Below are positions 16,009 through 24,262 of a stretch of 64,000 bases of DNA, one piece after another. Under the pieces are notes generated by a model that was not told the DNA's origin, did not search any database, and saw only the letters and a list, made by a program, of their open reading frames with translations. The DNA lies in the NCBI GenBank assembly GCA_041662445.1, contig JBAZSL010000008.1, positions 9,049-73,048 on the forward strand. The letters run 5' to 3'. The translations under genes and the position numbers were made by a program. Position 1 is the stretch's first letter. Each line of letters begins with the position of its first letter. This DNA is from UASB124 sp041662445. GTDB lineage: Bacteria > Babelota > Babeliae > Babelales > RVW-14.

Positions 16009-17355
16009 ATGAGAGCAAGGTTATGTGGCTTGATGGTAGGTAGCGTTCTTACCTGGTGCAGCATGCTTATTGCTGTTCCCGAGTGGACAGCGCTCATTTA
16101 TGTACAAGCCAACAATAATTTGAGCCCTTTTGCACTCAAGAATTTCAACGACATGACCGCTATAGGCTCGAATGATGCGGTGACTACACTTGTGCAATGG
16201 TATCAACCTGGGCAATCAGGAACATGGCGCTATAAAGTTGAAAAAGGGAAGCTGGCGCTTGAAGAATGCAATCCCGCGCCGACGACAGATGGAAGTTCAG
16301 CGCGTGATCTTGTTGATGCTATGCGCTGGGCAACGACCAAGCATCCGGCTCAAAAATATTCTTTGGTACTGTGGGACCATGGTATTGGCATTCTTGATCC
16401 TTCGTGGGGAAATCATCGGCCATGGGGGGCGAAAGACTTTTTGGATATCGATCCTGATTTTGTCAAAAATAATCCACGAATCCAGATTAGCGGATTGACT
16501 ATTGATGATTTTGAAGATGCGACACTAACGACCACTAGCGAGTTACTCGATGCCACAACTACTGAAACGCTACAACGGGGAATACTCTTTAATGAGCACA
16601 GCAAAACCTATATGGACAACCAAAATCTTGCGCAGGCGCTCAAAGACATTAGCACTATTGTTCTGAAGGGTAAAAAAATAGACATTCTGGGCATGGATGC
16701 GTGTCTCATGGCAATGGTAGAAATCAGTTACTTGGCGCATAAACATGCATCAATATTGGTAGCGTCGCAAGAGGTTGAACTTGCAAACGGCTGGAATTAC
16801 GCAGCCTTTATTCATCTACTATCAACCAAAAATTCAGCGCCATTTCTTGTTGCGCAGGGCATTGTCAAAAGTTATGAACAATACTACAAAGATCGCGTGC
16901 AGTTTTATACTCAATCAGCCATCAATCTTGAACATATCGGCCTGATCAAAAATAATATTGATGCGGTCATTGCAGGGTTTCGAGCATGTAATCATCTTGA
17001 AAAAACTGATGTTGCAGCAATGGCAAAGAAAGCTCGTCGCTCATGTCTGCAACTAAGTTCAGCAAATTATATTGATCTTTATACTTTTTACGCCGACTTT
17101 CATTATCAACTGACGACGGGAAATCCGGCGTTTACGCGTGCAAAAGCGGTAGAGGAACTTAAGAATTCTCTGGTGCAAGGCATGCATCTTATTGAACAGT
17201 CAGTTATTGCCAAAACGGCGGGAAAAAATATGGCACGGGCAAAAGGGCTTTCGATTTACTTTCCGCTTCGTTATGTGGATAGGTCGTATCCAAAGACCGA
17301 TTTTGCAAAAGATTGCCAATGGTATTGGTTTATCAAGGAGCTCTGTGGCGGTTGA
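16009..17355 (+). CDS. Secreted clostripain-family (C11) cysteine peptidase
   Basis: The 448-residue protein has a signal peptide (MRARLCGLMVGSVLTWCSMLIAVP). The catalytic domain begins with EWTALIYVQANNNL and shows the clan CD dyad in the C11 arrangement: LVLWDHGIGI with His124 and DILGMDACLMAMVE with Cys232. VASQEVELANGWNY follows the Cys as in clostripain relatives. Family members cleave after Arg or Lys and often self-process. The protein should act in the periplasm or outside the cell, possibly on host proteins. A G-rich ribosome site (GAGGGGGGTGGG) directly precedes the ATG. It stands alone between tRNA-Leu and tRNA-Asp. Confidence 0.88.
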   Translation: MRARLCGLMVGSVLTWCSMLIAVPEWTALIYVQANNNLSPFALKNFNDMTAIGSNDAVTTLVQWYQPGQSGTWRYKVEKGKLALEECNPAPTTDGSSARDLVDAMRWATTKHPAQKYSLVLWDHGIGILDPSWGNHRPWGAKDFLDIDPDFVKNNPRIQISGLTIDDFEDATLTTTSELLDATTTETLQRGILFNEHSKTYMDNQNLAQALKDISTIVLKGKKIDILGMDACLMAMVEISYLAHKHASILVASQEVELANGWNYAAFIHLLSTKNSAPFLVAQGIVKSYEQYYKDRVQFYTQSAINLEHIGLIKNNIDAVIAGFRACNHLEKTDVAAMAKKARRSCLQLSSANYIDLYTFYADFHYQLTTGNPAFTRAKAVEELKNSLVQGMHLIEQSVIAKTAGKNMARAKGLSIYFPLRYVDRSYPKTDFAKDCQWYWFIKELCGG

Positions 17356-17468
17356 TTATAAGACCATTCTTTATGACCGCCTCAAACCATAAAAACCTTG
17401 CCAAACCAAGCCTCCTCTGGCACAATACTAACCATCATTTGAAATTCAATCATTCTTAGCCTCAAAGA

Positions 17469-17543
17469 GGGGTTGTAGCTCAGTTTGGTTAGAGCGTCCG
17501 CCTGTCACGCGGAAGGTCACGGGTTCGAGTCCCGTCAGCCCCG
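17469..17543 (+). tRNA. tRNA-Asp (GUC)
   Basis: Acceptor GGGGTTG / CAGCCCC with discriminator G. Anticodon stem TCCGC/GCGGA with loop CTGTCAC (anticodon GTC). D arm AGCTCAGTTTGGTTAGAGC, T arm GGTTCGAGTCC. No CCA is encoded. Confidence 0.95.
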
Positions 17544-17639
17544 TATATTCCACCAGTTTACCAAGAATAATTTGTATAGACCGCTACCATGTGTAGCGCT
17601 ACAAGCGTACCCGCCTGACGGCAGCAGCGTCCGATGCTC

Positions 17640-20600
17640 TCATGCTTCAATTTGTTTTTGTATCATTGCGCTAAATCTTGAAAGATATGGGGTAATGATT
17701 TTGTTAACGATCGGCTTGCCCCCAGTATGGATTTGGTCCCATGCATCGTGAGTAACATTGCGCTGTAGTATTTTCAACTCTTTTTTAACTATTGGTGACC
17801 GTCGAGTCACAACTGCCATGAGGAGATTACGGATTTCTGACGTCTTGACTATGCTGCGAATAAATGCCGGATCTGGGAGCATTATTGCGTCGCCACCAAC
17901 TTGAAGTAATAAACGAACAATTTCAATAGAACCATTTTGTGCGGCCAACATAAGAGCGGTGGAATTCGATTTATCTTTCTCGTTCAGATTCGCGGGTGCA
18001 GCAATTAAAAGTCTGACTATTTCAATTTCATTTTCTTGAGCAGCCTTCATCAGTGCTGTGTTGCCTAATGGATCCTTTGCATTAGGATTGGCTCCGATTT
18101 TAAGCAACAAGTCGATAAGCCACGCTTTTTTATCAGCAACCGCAGCATAAAGAACTGTATCAAAAGAAACTTTCGTTGGAGCACTACCAACTTTTTGCCC
18201 ATATGTTACGCGACCGATTGAATAATAAAAATCATAGTCGCCCAGTTCGGCTAGCTCAGGAATAGCAAAGGGCAGCATAAAGTTGGAGTATGTGATATCT
18301 AAACAGGTAAGCGTTTTGATAAAAATAACGGTTCTATCAGGTGTTTTCACTAACGGTGCTTTCGACTTCAAGACGTTGTTGAAAAAGTCGGCGAAAGTAT
18401 CATCTGATGTTATGGCATCAAAAATCATAATATTGGAAAAACCAGTTGTTTTCATGGTTGGAATTATTGCTTTGGTGCCGATTGTATGCCCAAATTTTAT
18501 TGTTAAAGGCACATTGTTGGTTTGGACAAAAATAAATTTTTTTTGTGTTGCATCGATGACTTCAGAGGACTTGGCAGGTGACTTTCTCGCTTCTTCCCAT
18601 TTACCCCAATTTTCTTTCCAGGCTTTTTGTTCTTCTGCGGTCATTTTCTGGGATTTTGTAATTTTAGGCGCTTGTATCCCCTTAGGCAAAGCAAAAGCCG
18701 ATTCTGGGGTTTCTGCGCGGCTTTTAAGGGCTTTCGCTGAAGGCTTTGTTGAGTATTTTTTTTCGAACGCTTTTGCCCGCATCATTACATCATTGATAAC
18801 CAATACTTGGTCGTCAATGTAAGAGACGGTGTGCCAATCGGTTGGTCCCGGCAATTTTATCCAGGGTACATTTGATACGTTACTTAGCTTGCCGTTGGAG
18901 CCCAAAAAATTTCCAACATAATTGAGAAGCTGAGAAAAACAATTCTTAGTATCAGCTTTATTTTTAGCGAAATGATGAAAATCACTTATACCATCAAAAA
19001 AGTCCTGAAATAAAGTAAAGGGTTCGAAGGTATAATTTCCTATATCCCCCTTTATAAAAACGCCTGAAATTTTGATTGGTACATCAAGAAGGGCTGTATT
19101 AATAAGGGTATAGGAAAGTGATACAGGTGAAGACATAAATACAAAAGGAAGGATAAGATGTAATCCACCTCCATGACAGGTGGTTACGAAAAAAGAGTTG
19201 GTTATATTATTAAAAGATTCAAGAGTTTGTCCAAAAATATTTGCTGGAAGTCCAGCAATATGTCCTCCTTGCTCAATAAGTTGTGGGCGAACCTCTTTTT
19301 TTAGTTGTTTTATTTCCTCTGATGCCGCGAACCCTCCTGAAAACCACCTCGCTACTAATGTTTCCAGTTTTGACGATGGTTCTGTTGACCCGCCATGCCC
19401 AATTATATAAACATTGTATTGAGGCAATTTGGCAGCGCAGCCGACGGCTACGAGTTTTTGGTTAGCCTTTTTAAAAACGAGAAGTTTATCGAGACATTGT
19501 ATAAAATTCTTATAGATAATAGGCCCACTTTTTTCTAGATACGCATTAATTTTTAGTTGTTGCTCAACCTCAGCAATTTGCAAAGCAAGCGAGTCCTTTT
19601 GTTTCTTTAATAATAGAGAGGCAGATGTAGCTTGTTGCGTTTCGAGTTCTTCTAGTTGTTTTTTATAGCTATCAACAGTCTCAATAAGATTTCCTAACTC
19701 GCCTGGCTTATCAAGCGACTCCTTGTCTAATATGCTTATTCCAAGATCAAGACATGTTGCATCAATATCCGATAGAAATTTTTTAAACCGTATGCTGGGC
19801 CTATTCGGATCAGTTGTCAAGAGCCTCTTGTATTTTTTGGGACAGAAAATGTAAAAATTTTCTTGGGCGGATTCTGTCTGTGTATGAATTTTATAAATTT
19901 CCCAGCGATTTTTGACCTGATTAAAAAGTTCTTTTGTATCGATAATCGAATTCTCTTGCATATAATGAGCATGCAAAAAATAATCCCATACCTCAGTCGG
20001 AATGAGAATAAAAGCACATTCTTCGACGAGAGCAGTGACAAAAGCCCCAAGAAGGCCCTGCCCTTTTGCTTCTGTTGCTTTCCATTCGCTTCCATCATCG
20101 ATAATGATGATTAAATTTCTATATTTACAACGTATTTGCGCATATGATTCATCCAGCTTTTCGCTGATCAATCGGCTAATTTCTGGCTCGTTAGCAAACC
20201 GAAGGCTTATTGGGATGCCTTTTCGTGGTCGCTCTACATTGGCACCAGCATTGATGAGCAATTTGATGATATCCGTGTGATCACTTGGATTGGCGAGTAA
20301 TAATGCGTCGAAACCATTAGAATTTTTTGCATCAATATCAGCTTTGCCAGTTCGAAGTAGCTGGTTAACGATTTCTATGTTGCCGTTGGCTACTGCCAGC
20401 ATCAGTGGTGTCCAGCCACCCTCATCTTGTACATTAATATTTGATCCTTGCGCAATGAGTGTGCTGACTTGTGACGCATCTTCACACATAATCGCATTAA
20501 ATAGATCTATCCACCCCCCCATAGCGAAGATTATGCTCGTACTGAAGATGCAGAAGATAAAGCTCAGAAAGGCTTTGATAAAAAAACTATGGTTGACCAT
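17640..20600 (-). CDS. Secreted ankyrin-repeat protein with a caspase-clan-like domain
   Basis: The start at ATG 20600 is chosen because GGTGGAGACAATT precedes it and a signal peptide follows (MVNHSFFIKAFLSFIFCIFSTSIIFA). The 986 residues begin with about three ankyrin repeats (about 30-135: GWTPLMLAVANGNIEIVNQLL). A large middle follows with a coiled coil (about 315-375) and two motifs typical of clan CD cysteine peptidases: YNVYIIGHGG (His402) and NSFFVTTCHGG (Cys475). A Lys/Pro-rich linker (about 600-650) leads to about three more ankyrin repeats (about 835-930). The tail has NVTHDAW...IVNKIITPYL, resembling the tail of the 1,029-residue secreted protein near 58.9 kb. Ankyrin proteins in intracellular bacteria are often host-directed. 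The peptidase call is inferred from the His/Cys pattern only. Confidence 0.78.
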   Translation of the reverse strand: MVNHSFFIKAFLSFIFCIFSTSIIFAMGGWIDLFNAIMCEDASQVSTLIAQGSNINVQDEGGWTPLMLAVANGNIEIVNQLLRTGKADIDAKNSNGFDALLLANPSDHTDIIKLLINAGANVERPRKGIPISLRFANEPEISRLISEKLDESYAQIRCKYRNLIIIIDDGSEWKATEAKGQGLLGAFVTALVEECAFILIPTEVWDYFLHAHYMQENSIIDTKELFNQVKNRWEIYKIHTQTESAQENFYIFCPKKYKRLLTTDPNRPSIRFKKFLSDIDATCLDLGISILDKESLDKPGELGNLIETVDSYKKQLEELETQQATSASLLLKKQKDSLALQIAEVEQQLKINAYLEKSGPIIYKNFIQCLDKLLVFKKANQKLVAVGCAAKLPQYNVYIIGHGGSTEPSSKLETLVARWFSGGFAASEEIKQLKKEVRPQLIEQGGHIAGLPANIFGQTLESFNNITNSFFVTTCHGGGLHLILPFVFMSSPVSLSYTLINTALLDVPIKISGVFIKGDIGNYTFEPFTLFQDFFDGISDFHHFAKNKADTKNCFSQLLNYVGNFLGSNGKLSNVSNVPWIKLPGPTDWHTVSYIDDQVLVINDVMMRAKAFEKKYSTKPSAKALKSRAETPESAFALPKGIQAPKITKSQKMTAEEQKAWKENWGKWEEARKSPAKSSEVIDATQKKFIFVQTNNVPLTIKFGHTIGTKAIIPTMKTTGFSNIMIFDAITSDDTFADFFNNVLKSKAPLVKTPDRTVIFIKTLTCLDITYSNFMLPFAIPELAELGDYDFYYSIGRVTYGQKVGSAPTKVSFDTVLYAAVADKKAWLIDLLLKIGANPNAKDPLGNTALMKAAQENEIEIVRLLIAAPANLNEKDKSNSTALMLAAQNGSIEIVRLLLQVGGDAIMLPDPAFIRSIVKTSEIRNLLMAVVTRRSPIVKKELKILQRNVTHDAWDQIHTGGKPIVNKIITPYLSRFSAMIQKQIEA

Positions 20601-20708
20601 AATTGTCTCCACCCAAAACATTTTGAACAATGTAAGTTTCAAACCCCTTGGATCATGACATCGTGGAATATGCAGAGGCAACAGAAATGGCAATTTAACT
20701 CGAAATAA

Positions 20709-20743
20709 GGCTGGTATCGCCAATAACGTCTTTGATACCAGCC
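20709..20743. other. Long perfect hairpin upstream of the ankyrin gene
   Basis: GGCTGGTATC and GATACCAGCC form a perfect 10-bp stem around a 15-base loop. It lies in the 309-bp gap between two divergent genes, 109 bp upstream of the ankyrin gene start. It may be a terminator-like relic, a protein-binding site or a 5' leader structure. Confidence 0.5.
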
Positions 20744-20782
20744 AGAATGAACTGGTCATCTTTCTCCCGTCTGCCAAGAAAT

Positions 20783-21600
20783 CATTTTTTAGCAGAACTG
20801 AATAGCTCAACAAAATGCACTAACATGGTTAGCACTTGACCGTGTGCTTCTCTCTTTTCTAGAGTGAAAGACCGGTAAACGAACTTATCTCATAAAAGGG
20901 AGAGAAGATATGAGGTATTATGTAGTTTGTACATTTGCGCTGATTGCCATGTTACATGCATCGCTTGCTGCCAGCAGTATTACGGCTTATGACAACCAGA
21001 CCGCCTATGTAACATCCAATCACGTTTTTTATAATAATGAAGTTGCGCAGGGCTTTGTGCGTCTTAATGCCGGCTTTACGGTCATGCCTCCGCATGCATG
21101 CGCAAATCTTGATCTCTTGCTTTCAGTGTCAGGTGGTATTGATTTGCGAGAAACGAGTACTATCCGCTTACTCAAGGACCTTGAGTTTGATAGCGGGGTT
21201 ACATTAACAACCGGTGGCACTATTGATGGACGTGGCCACACGCTTATTCTCAATGGCGATTTCAGAATTCCTGATGGTAAAGTTTTGCATTTTAGTGGTG
21301 ATACGATTATTGATGCGCAAGGACATGATATTGTTATTGGCGAAAATGCACAGATCTTTATTGATACGAATGTAACGCTGACCATTGCCAATGCAATGAT
21401 CAAAAACATGCACAATGCGCCAACGCTTCCAGCATTACAACTTGCTGCACTCACCAGTAAGCTTGCGCTTGATAACGTTGTATTTGCACCGGTTGGCGAT
21501 TTTTTATTTCAACAAGGACAACTCTTTGTTCACAATGATGTCATGATTACCGGCACGTCAGCGTTTGTATATAATTCACCAACACCAAGTTTCATTACAC
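20783..21600 (+). repeat. Tandem duplication, first copy (upstream region plus N-terminal domain)
   Basis: From cattttttagcagaactg at 20783 the sequence matches the copy starting at 24263 with a constant offset of 3,480 bp. It covers the promoter region, ribosome site and about 690 bp of coding sequence at roughly 95% identity by eye. A divergent patch at 21423-21463 interrupts it, and similarity fades near 21600. Confidence 0.9.
20836..20865 (+). promoter_or_regulatory. Putative promoter of the first propeller gene
   Basis: TTGACC (20836-20841), 18 bases, then TAGAGT (20860-20865). The -35 is good and the -10 fair. Both boxes are identical in the second copy, which supports function, though they lie in a recent duplication. 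Confidence 0.45.
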
Positions 21601-21929
21601 AACATGGACAATTGTCTTTTGATCACAATACTACTTTTTCATACTCACCACTCAACAGAGAAAATAATCTTATCCAAATGGCTGATGCCTCCTCAGTGCT
21701 TTCTTTTGACAATTGTGATATTGCAATCATTAAAAGCGAGTTAGAACTTATCAAGGGGACTGTATTGTTTGATGGAAAGGTTATTCTCAACCGGTATCAA
21801 AGTCCGATTAGTCTGCCTATTTCAAACGTAGGCACTTTTTTAACATATACAATTCATCAAATCCTTATTCGGTTTCAGCTTCTCCTAATGGCCAATTTAT
21901 TGCTGTTACCAGTCAATATGGAGGGGTGA
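20910..21929 (+). CDS. Secreted beta-helix protein, N-terminal part of a frameshifted gene
   Basis: The ATG at 20910 follows GGGAGAG. A signal peptide (MRYYVVCTFALIAMLHASLAA) is followed by about 285 residues of short beta-strand repeats (GGTIDGRGHTLILNGDF, TIIDAQGHDIVIGENAQIF) typical of a right-handed beta-helix. The paralogue starting at 24390 continues directly into a beta-propeller, but this frame runs into about 30 unrelated residues and stops at 21929. The propeller continues in the -1 frame from a TTTTTTA heptamer at 21836-21842. Read with that shift, 20910-24208 gives one 1,099-residue protein. The gene is therefore either broken by loss of one T, phase-variable, or expressed by frameshifting. 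The function is unknown; surface exposure is likely. Confidence 0.8.
   Translation: MRYYVVCTFALIAMLHASLAASSITAYDNQTAYVTSNHVFYNNEVAQGFVRLNAGFTVMPPHACANLDLLLSVSGGIDLRETSTIRLLKDLEFDSGVTLTTGGTIDGRGHTLILNGDFRIPDGKVLHFSGDTIIDAQGHDIVIGENAQIFIDTNVTLTIANAMIKNMHNAPTLPALQLAALTSKLALDNVVFAPVGDFLFQQGQLFVHNDVMITGTSAFVYNSPTPSFITQHGQLSFDHNTTFSYSPLNRENNLIQMADASSVLSFDNCDIAIIKSELELIKGTVLFDGKVILNRYQSPISLPISNVGTFLTYTIHQILIRFQLLLMANLLLLPVNMEG
21836..21842 (+). other. U UUU UUA slippery heptamer at the frameshift
   Basis: In the upstream frame the codons are GGC ACT TTT TTA ACA, so the heptamer T TTT TTA is placed exactly for a tandem -1 slip. The -1 frame then reads TTT TTT AAC ATA TAC and enters the propeller frame without a stop. 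A weak SD-like GTAGG lies a few bases upstream. No clear downstream stem-loop was seen. Equally, one extra T in this six-T run would fuse the frames. Confidence 0.6.
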
Positions 21930-24060
21930 GCAATGAAGGAACCATTCAAATATTTCATTTTACTGACCCTGGCGATCCAACATTAATAAGTCAATACGAT
22001 TGTTCGACGGACACGGGAATTACCCCCTTTTACGTTTCATGGTCCCCCGATGGTCAATTTATTGGTGTCACCAATTATGGCGGCGGTAGCAATAGTGTTG
22101 GAACCCTTCAAATATTCGCTGTTGACGCCTTCGGGTATCTGACTACGGTAGGAGCCCCATACAACTGCTCCTATGCAACTGGAGCCGTTCCGTTCTCGCT
22201 TGCATGGTCTTTCAGTGGCCAATTTATTGCAGTTACCAATGAGCAGGGAGGTGCTAATAATCAAGGATCCGTTCAAATACTTTCCTTCACCGGTTCTGGT
22301 ACCCCAACACCGATAGGTCAATATAACTGTTCGCTTTCAACAGGAATCAGGGCATATTCAGGCGCATGGTCTCCTGATGACCAATTTCTTGCTATTGCCA
22401 GTAACGCGTATGGTCGCCCTGGTAGCGAGCGGGTTGGGACCGTTCAAATACTTTCTTTCAGCGGTTCTGGAGATCCAACTTACGTAGGTCAGTATGATTG
22501 TGAAATGAGCAAAGGGTATTATCCATATTCTCTTTCTTGGTCTTCAGCTGGCAATTTTATTGCTGTTGCCAATGTCACTGGAGGGAGCAATAATCTCGGG
22601 TCTGTTCAAATACTTTCTTTCAGCGGATCTGGCGATCCAACTTCGATAGGCCAATATAATTGTTCTGATAGCACGGGAGGCAACCCATTGTCAGCCAGGT
22701 GGTCCCCCGATGCTCAATTTATTGTTGTTGCTCATACCAGCGGAGGGAGCAATAATCTCGGGTCTGTTCAAATACTTTCTTTCAGCGGAGCTGGCGACCC
22801 GACTTCAACAGGCCTATACAATTGTTCTAGTAACACGGGATCCAATCCCCACTCAGCTACTTGGTTTCCAACTGGCAATTTTATTGCTCTTGCAAATAGC
22901 GCAGGAGGAGGCTATCTCAGTGGTTCAATTCAAGTTTTTTCTTTCAGTGGATCCGGGAATCCAACGTTGACAGGTCACTATAATTCTTTAGGAATGATGG
23001 GAAATGCTCCCAACTCAGTTGCATGGTCACCAGATGGCCAATTCATTGCTGTAGCCGATTACAGTGGAGGGAGTAATGGGGTTGGTACTATTCAAATACT
23101 TAATTTCAACGAATCCGGTGATCCAACAGCGATAGGAAAATATGATTGTTCTGATAGCACTGGCAGCAACCCATACTCAGTCGCATGGTCACCAGATGGC
23201 CAATTCATTGCTGTAGCCAATTGCAGTGGAGGGAGCAACAATCGCGGGTCTGTTCAAATACTTTCTTTTAGTGGATCTGGTGATCCAACAGCGATAGGAA
23301 AATATGATTGTTCTGATAGTATGGGCAGTTTTCCATACTCAGTCGCATGGTCACCAGATGGCCAATTCATTGCTGTAGCAAATAACTATGGCGGGGGTAA
23401 TGAGATAGGTACTATTCAAATACTTTCTTTCACCGGATCTGGTGATCCAACAGCGATAGGAAAATATGATTGTTCTGATAGCACTGGCAGCAATCCATAC
23501 TCAGTCGCATGGTCACCAGATGGTCAATTCGTTGCAGTTGCCAATTACTATGGCGGGGGTAATGAGGAAGGTACAATCCAAATACTTTCTTTTAGTGGAT
23601 CTGGTGATCCAACAGCGATAGGAAAATATGATTGTTCTGATAGTATGGGCAGTTTTCCATACTCAGTTGCATGGTCACCAGATGGCCAATTTGTTGCAGT
23701 TACCAATTACTATGGCGGGGGTAATGAGATAGGCACCATTCAAATACTTTCTTTCACCGGATCTGGTGATCCAACAGCAATAGGAAAATATGATTGTTCT
23801 GATGCTACAGGAAGCAATCCATACTCAGTTGCATGGTCACCAGATGGCCAATTCATTGCAGTTACCAATAACTATGGCGGGAGTAATGCGGTTGGCACCA
23901 TTAAAATACTTTCTTTCAACGGATCTGGTGATCCAATAGCAATGGGAAAATATGATTGTTCTGATAGCATAGGAAGCTATCCACACCAAGTTGCATGGTC
24001 ACCAGATGGCCAATTCGTTGCTGTAGCCAATTATAGTGGGGGCCTTTACAGCTTAGGATC
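21860..24060 (+). repeat. Fourteen tandem propeller repeats, about 162 bp each
   Basis: The motif P-Y-S-V-A-W-S-P-D-G-Q-F-I-A-V-A-N recurs 14 times, once before the GTG at 21926 and 13 times after. In the later units the DNA period is exactly 162 bp (54 codons, for example ggtgatcc at 23117 and 23279) and identity between neighbours is very high. Fourteen blades equal two seven-bladed propellers. Such repeats are prone to copy-number change and to assembly error. Confidence 0.85.
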
Positions 24061-24208
24061 GGCTCAAGTACTACAGATATTGTTGAATAAAGTAAATGGG
24101 ATCGCGTTTGGAAATGGCAATGGCAACGATGATGTTAATGTTATAATAAAATCAGGTGCAAGCATCAACGTATTCTCTGATAGATTATCGTATAACAATG
24201 TTGGATAG
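21926..24208 (+). CDS. Beta-propeller part of the frameshifted secreted protein
   Basis: The frame is open from before the slippery site at 21842, so the GTG at 21926 need not be a real start; no good ribosome site precedes it. The 760 residues are 13 repeats of 54 residues with W-S-P-D-G-Q-F cores, resembling WD40/lactonase-type propeller blades. One further blade encoded just upstream makes 14. The C-terminal stretch (GASINVFSDRLSYNNVG) resembles the end of the paralogue at 26495, suggesting the same anchoring or folding cap. There is no signal peptide in this part, so export needs fusion to the upstream frame. The function is unknown; propellers usually bind proteins or sugars. Confidence 0.75.
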   Translation: MSNEGTIQIFHFTDPGDPTLISQYDCSTDTGITPFYVSWSPDGQFIGVTNYGGGSNSVGTLQIFAVDAFGYLTTVGAPYNCSYATGAVPFSLAWSFSGQFIAVTNEQGGANNQGSVQILSFTGSGTPTPIGQYNCSLSTGIRAYSGAWSPDDQFLAIASNAYGRPGSERVGTVQILSFSGSGDPTYVGQYDCEMSKGYYPYSLSWSSAGNFIAVANVTGGSNNLGSVQILSFSGSGDPTSIGQYNCSDSTGGNPLSARWSPDAQFIVVAHTSGGSNNLGSVQILSFSGAGDPTSTGLYNCSSNTGSNPHSATWFPTGNFIALANSAGGGYLSGSIQVFSFSGSGNPTLTGHYNSLGMMGNAPNSVAWSPDGQFIAVADYSGGSNGVGTIQILNFNESGDPTAIGKYDCSDSTGSNPYSVAWSPDGQFIAVANCSGGSNNRGSVQILSFSGSGDPTAIGKYDCSDSMGSFPYSVAWSPDGQFIAVANNYGGGNEIGTIQILSFTGSGDPTAIGKYDCSDSTGSNPYSVAWSPDGQFVAVANYYGGGNEEGTIQILSFSGSGDPTAIGKYDCSDSMGSFPYSVAWSPDGQFVAVTNYYGGGNEIGTIQILSFTGSGDPTAIGKYDCSDATGSNPYSVAWSPDGQFIAVTNNYGGSNAVGTIKILSFNGSGDPIAMGKYDCSDSIGSYPHQVAWSPDGQFVAVANYSGGLYSLGSAQVLQILLNKVNGIAFGNGNGNDDVNVIIKSGASINVFSDRLSYNNVG

Positions 24209-24262
24209 ATAAATAACGCCAGTTCCTTCTGTGAGCCTGTGGTGCGCAGAGGGTAGCCGATG

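Noticed and set aside
21029..21454. Open frames on the minus strand over the beta-helix regions (also 24509-24940)
   Set aside because: They mirror the coding repeat, have no ribosome site or signal, and occur in both duplicate copies only because the sense strand is conserved.
21860..24060. CRISPR-like array because of regular near-identical units
   Set aside because: The period is 162 bp, divisible by three, with continuous coding sense and no short repeat/unique spacer pattern.
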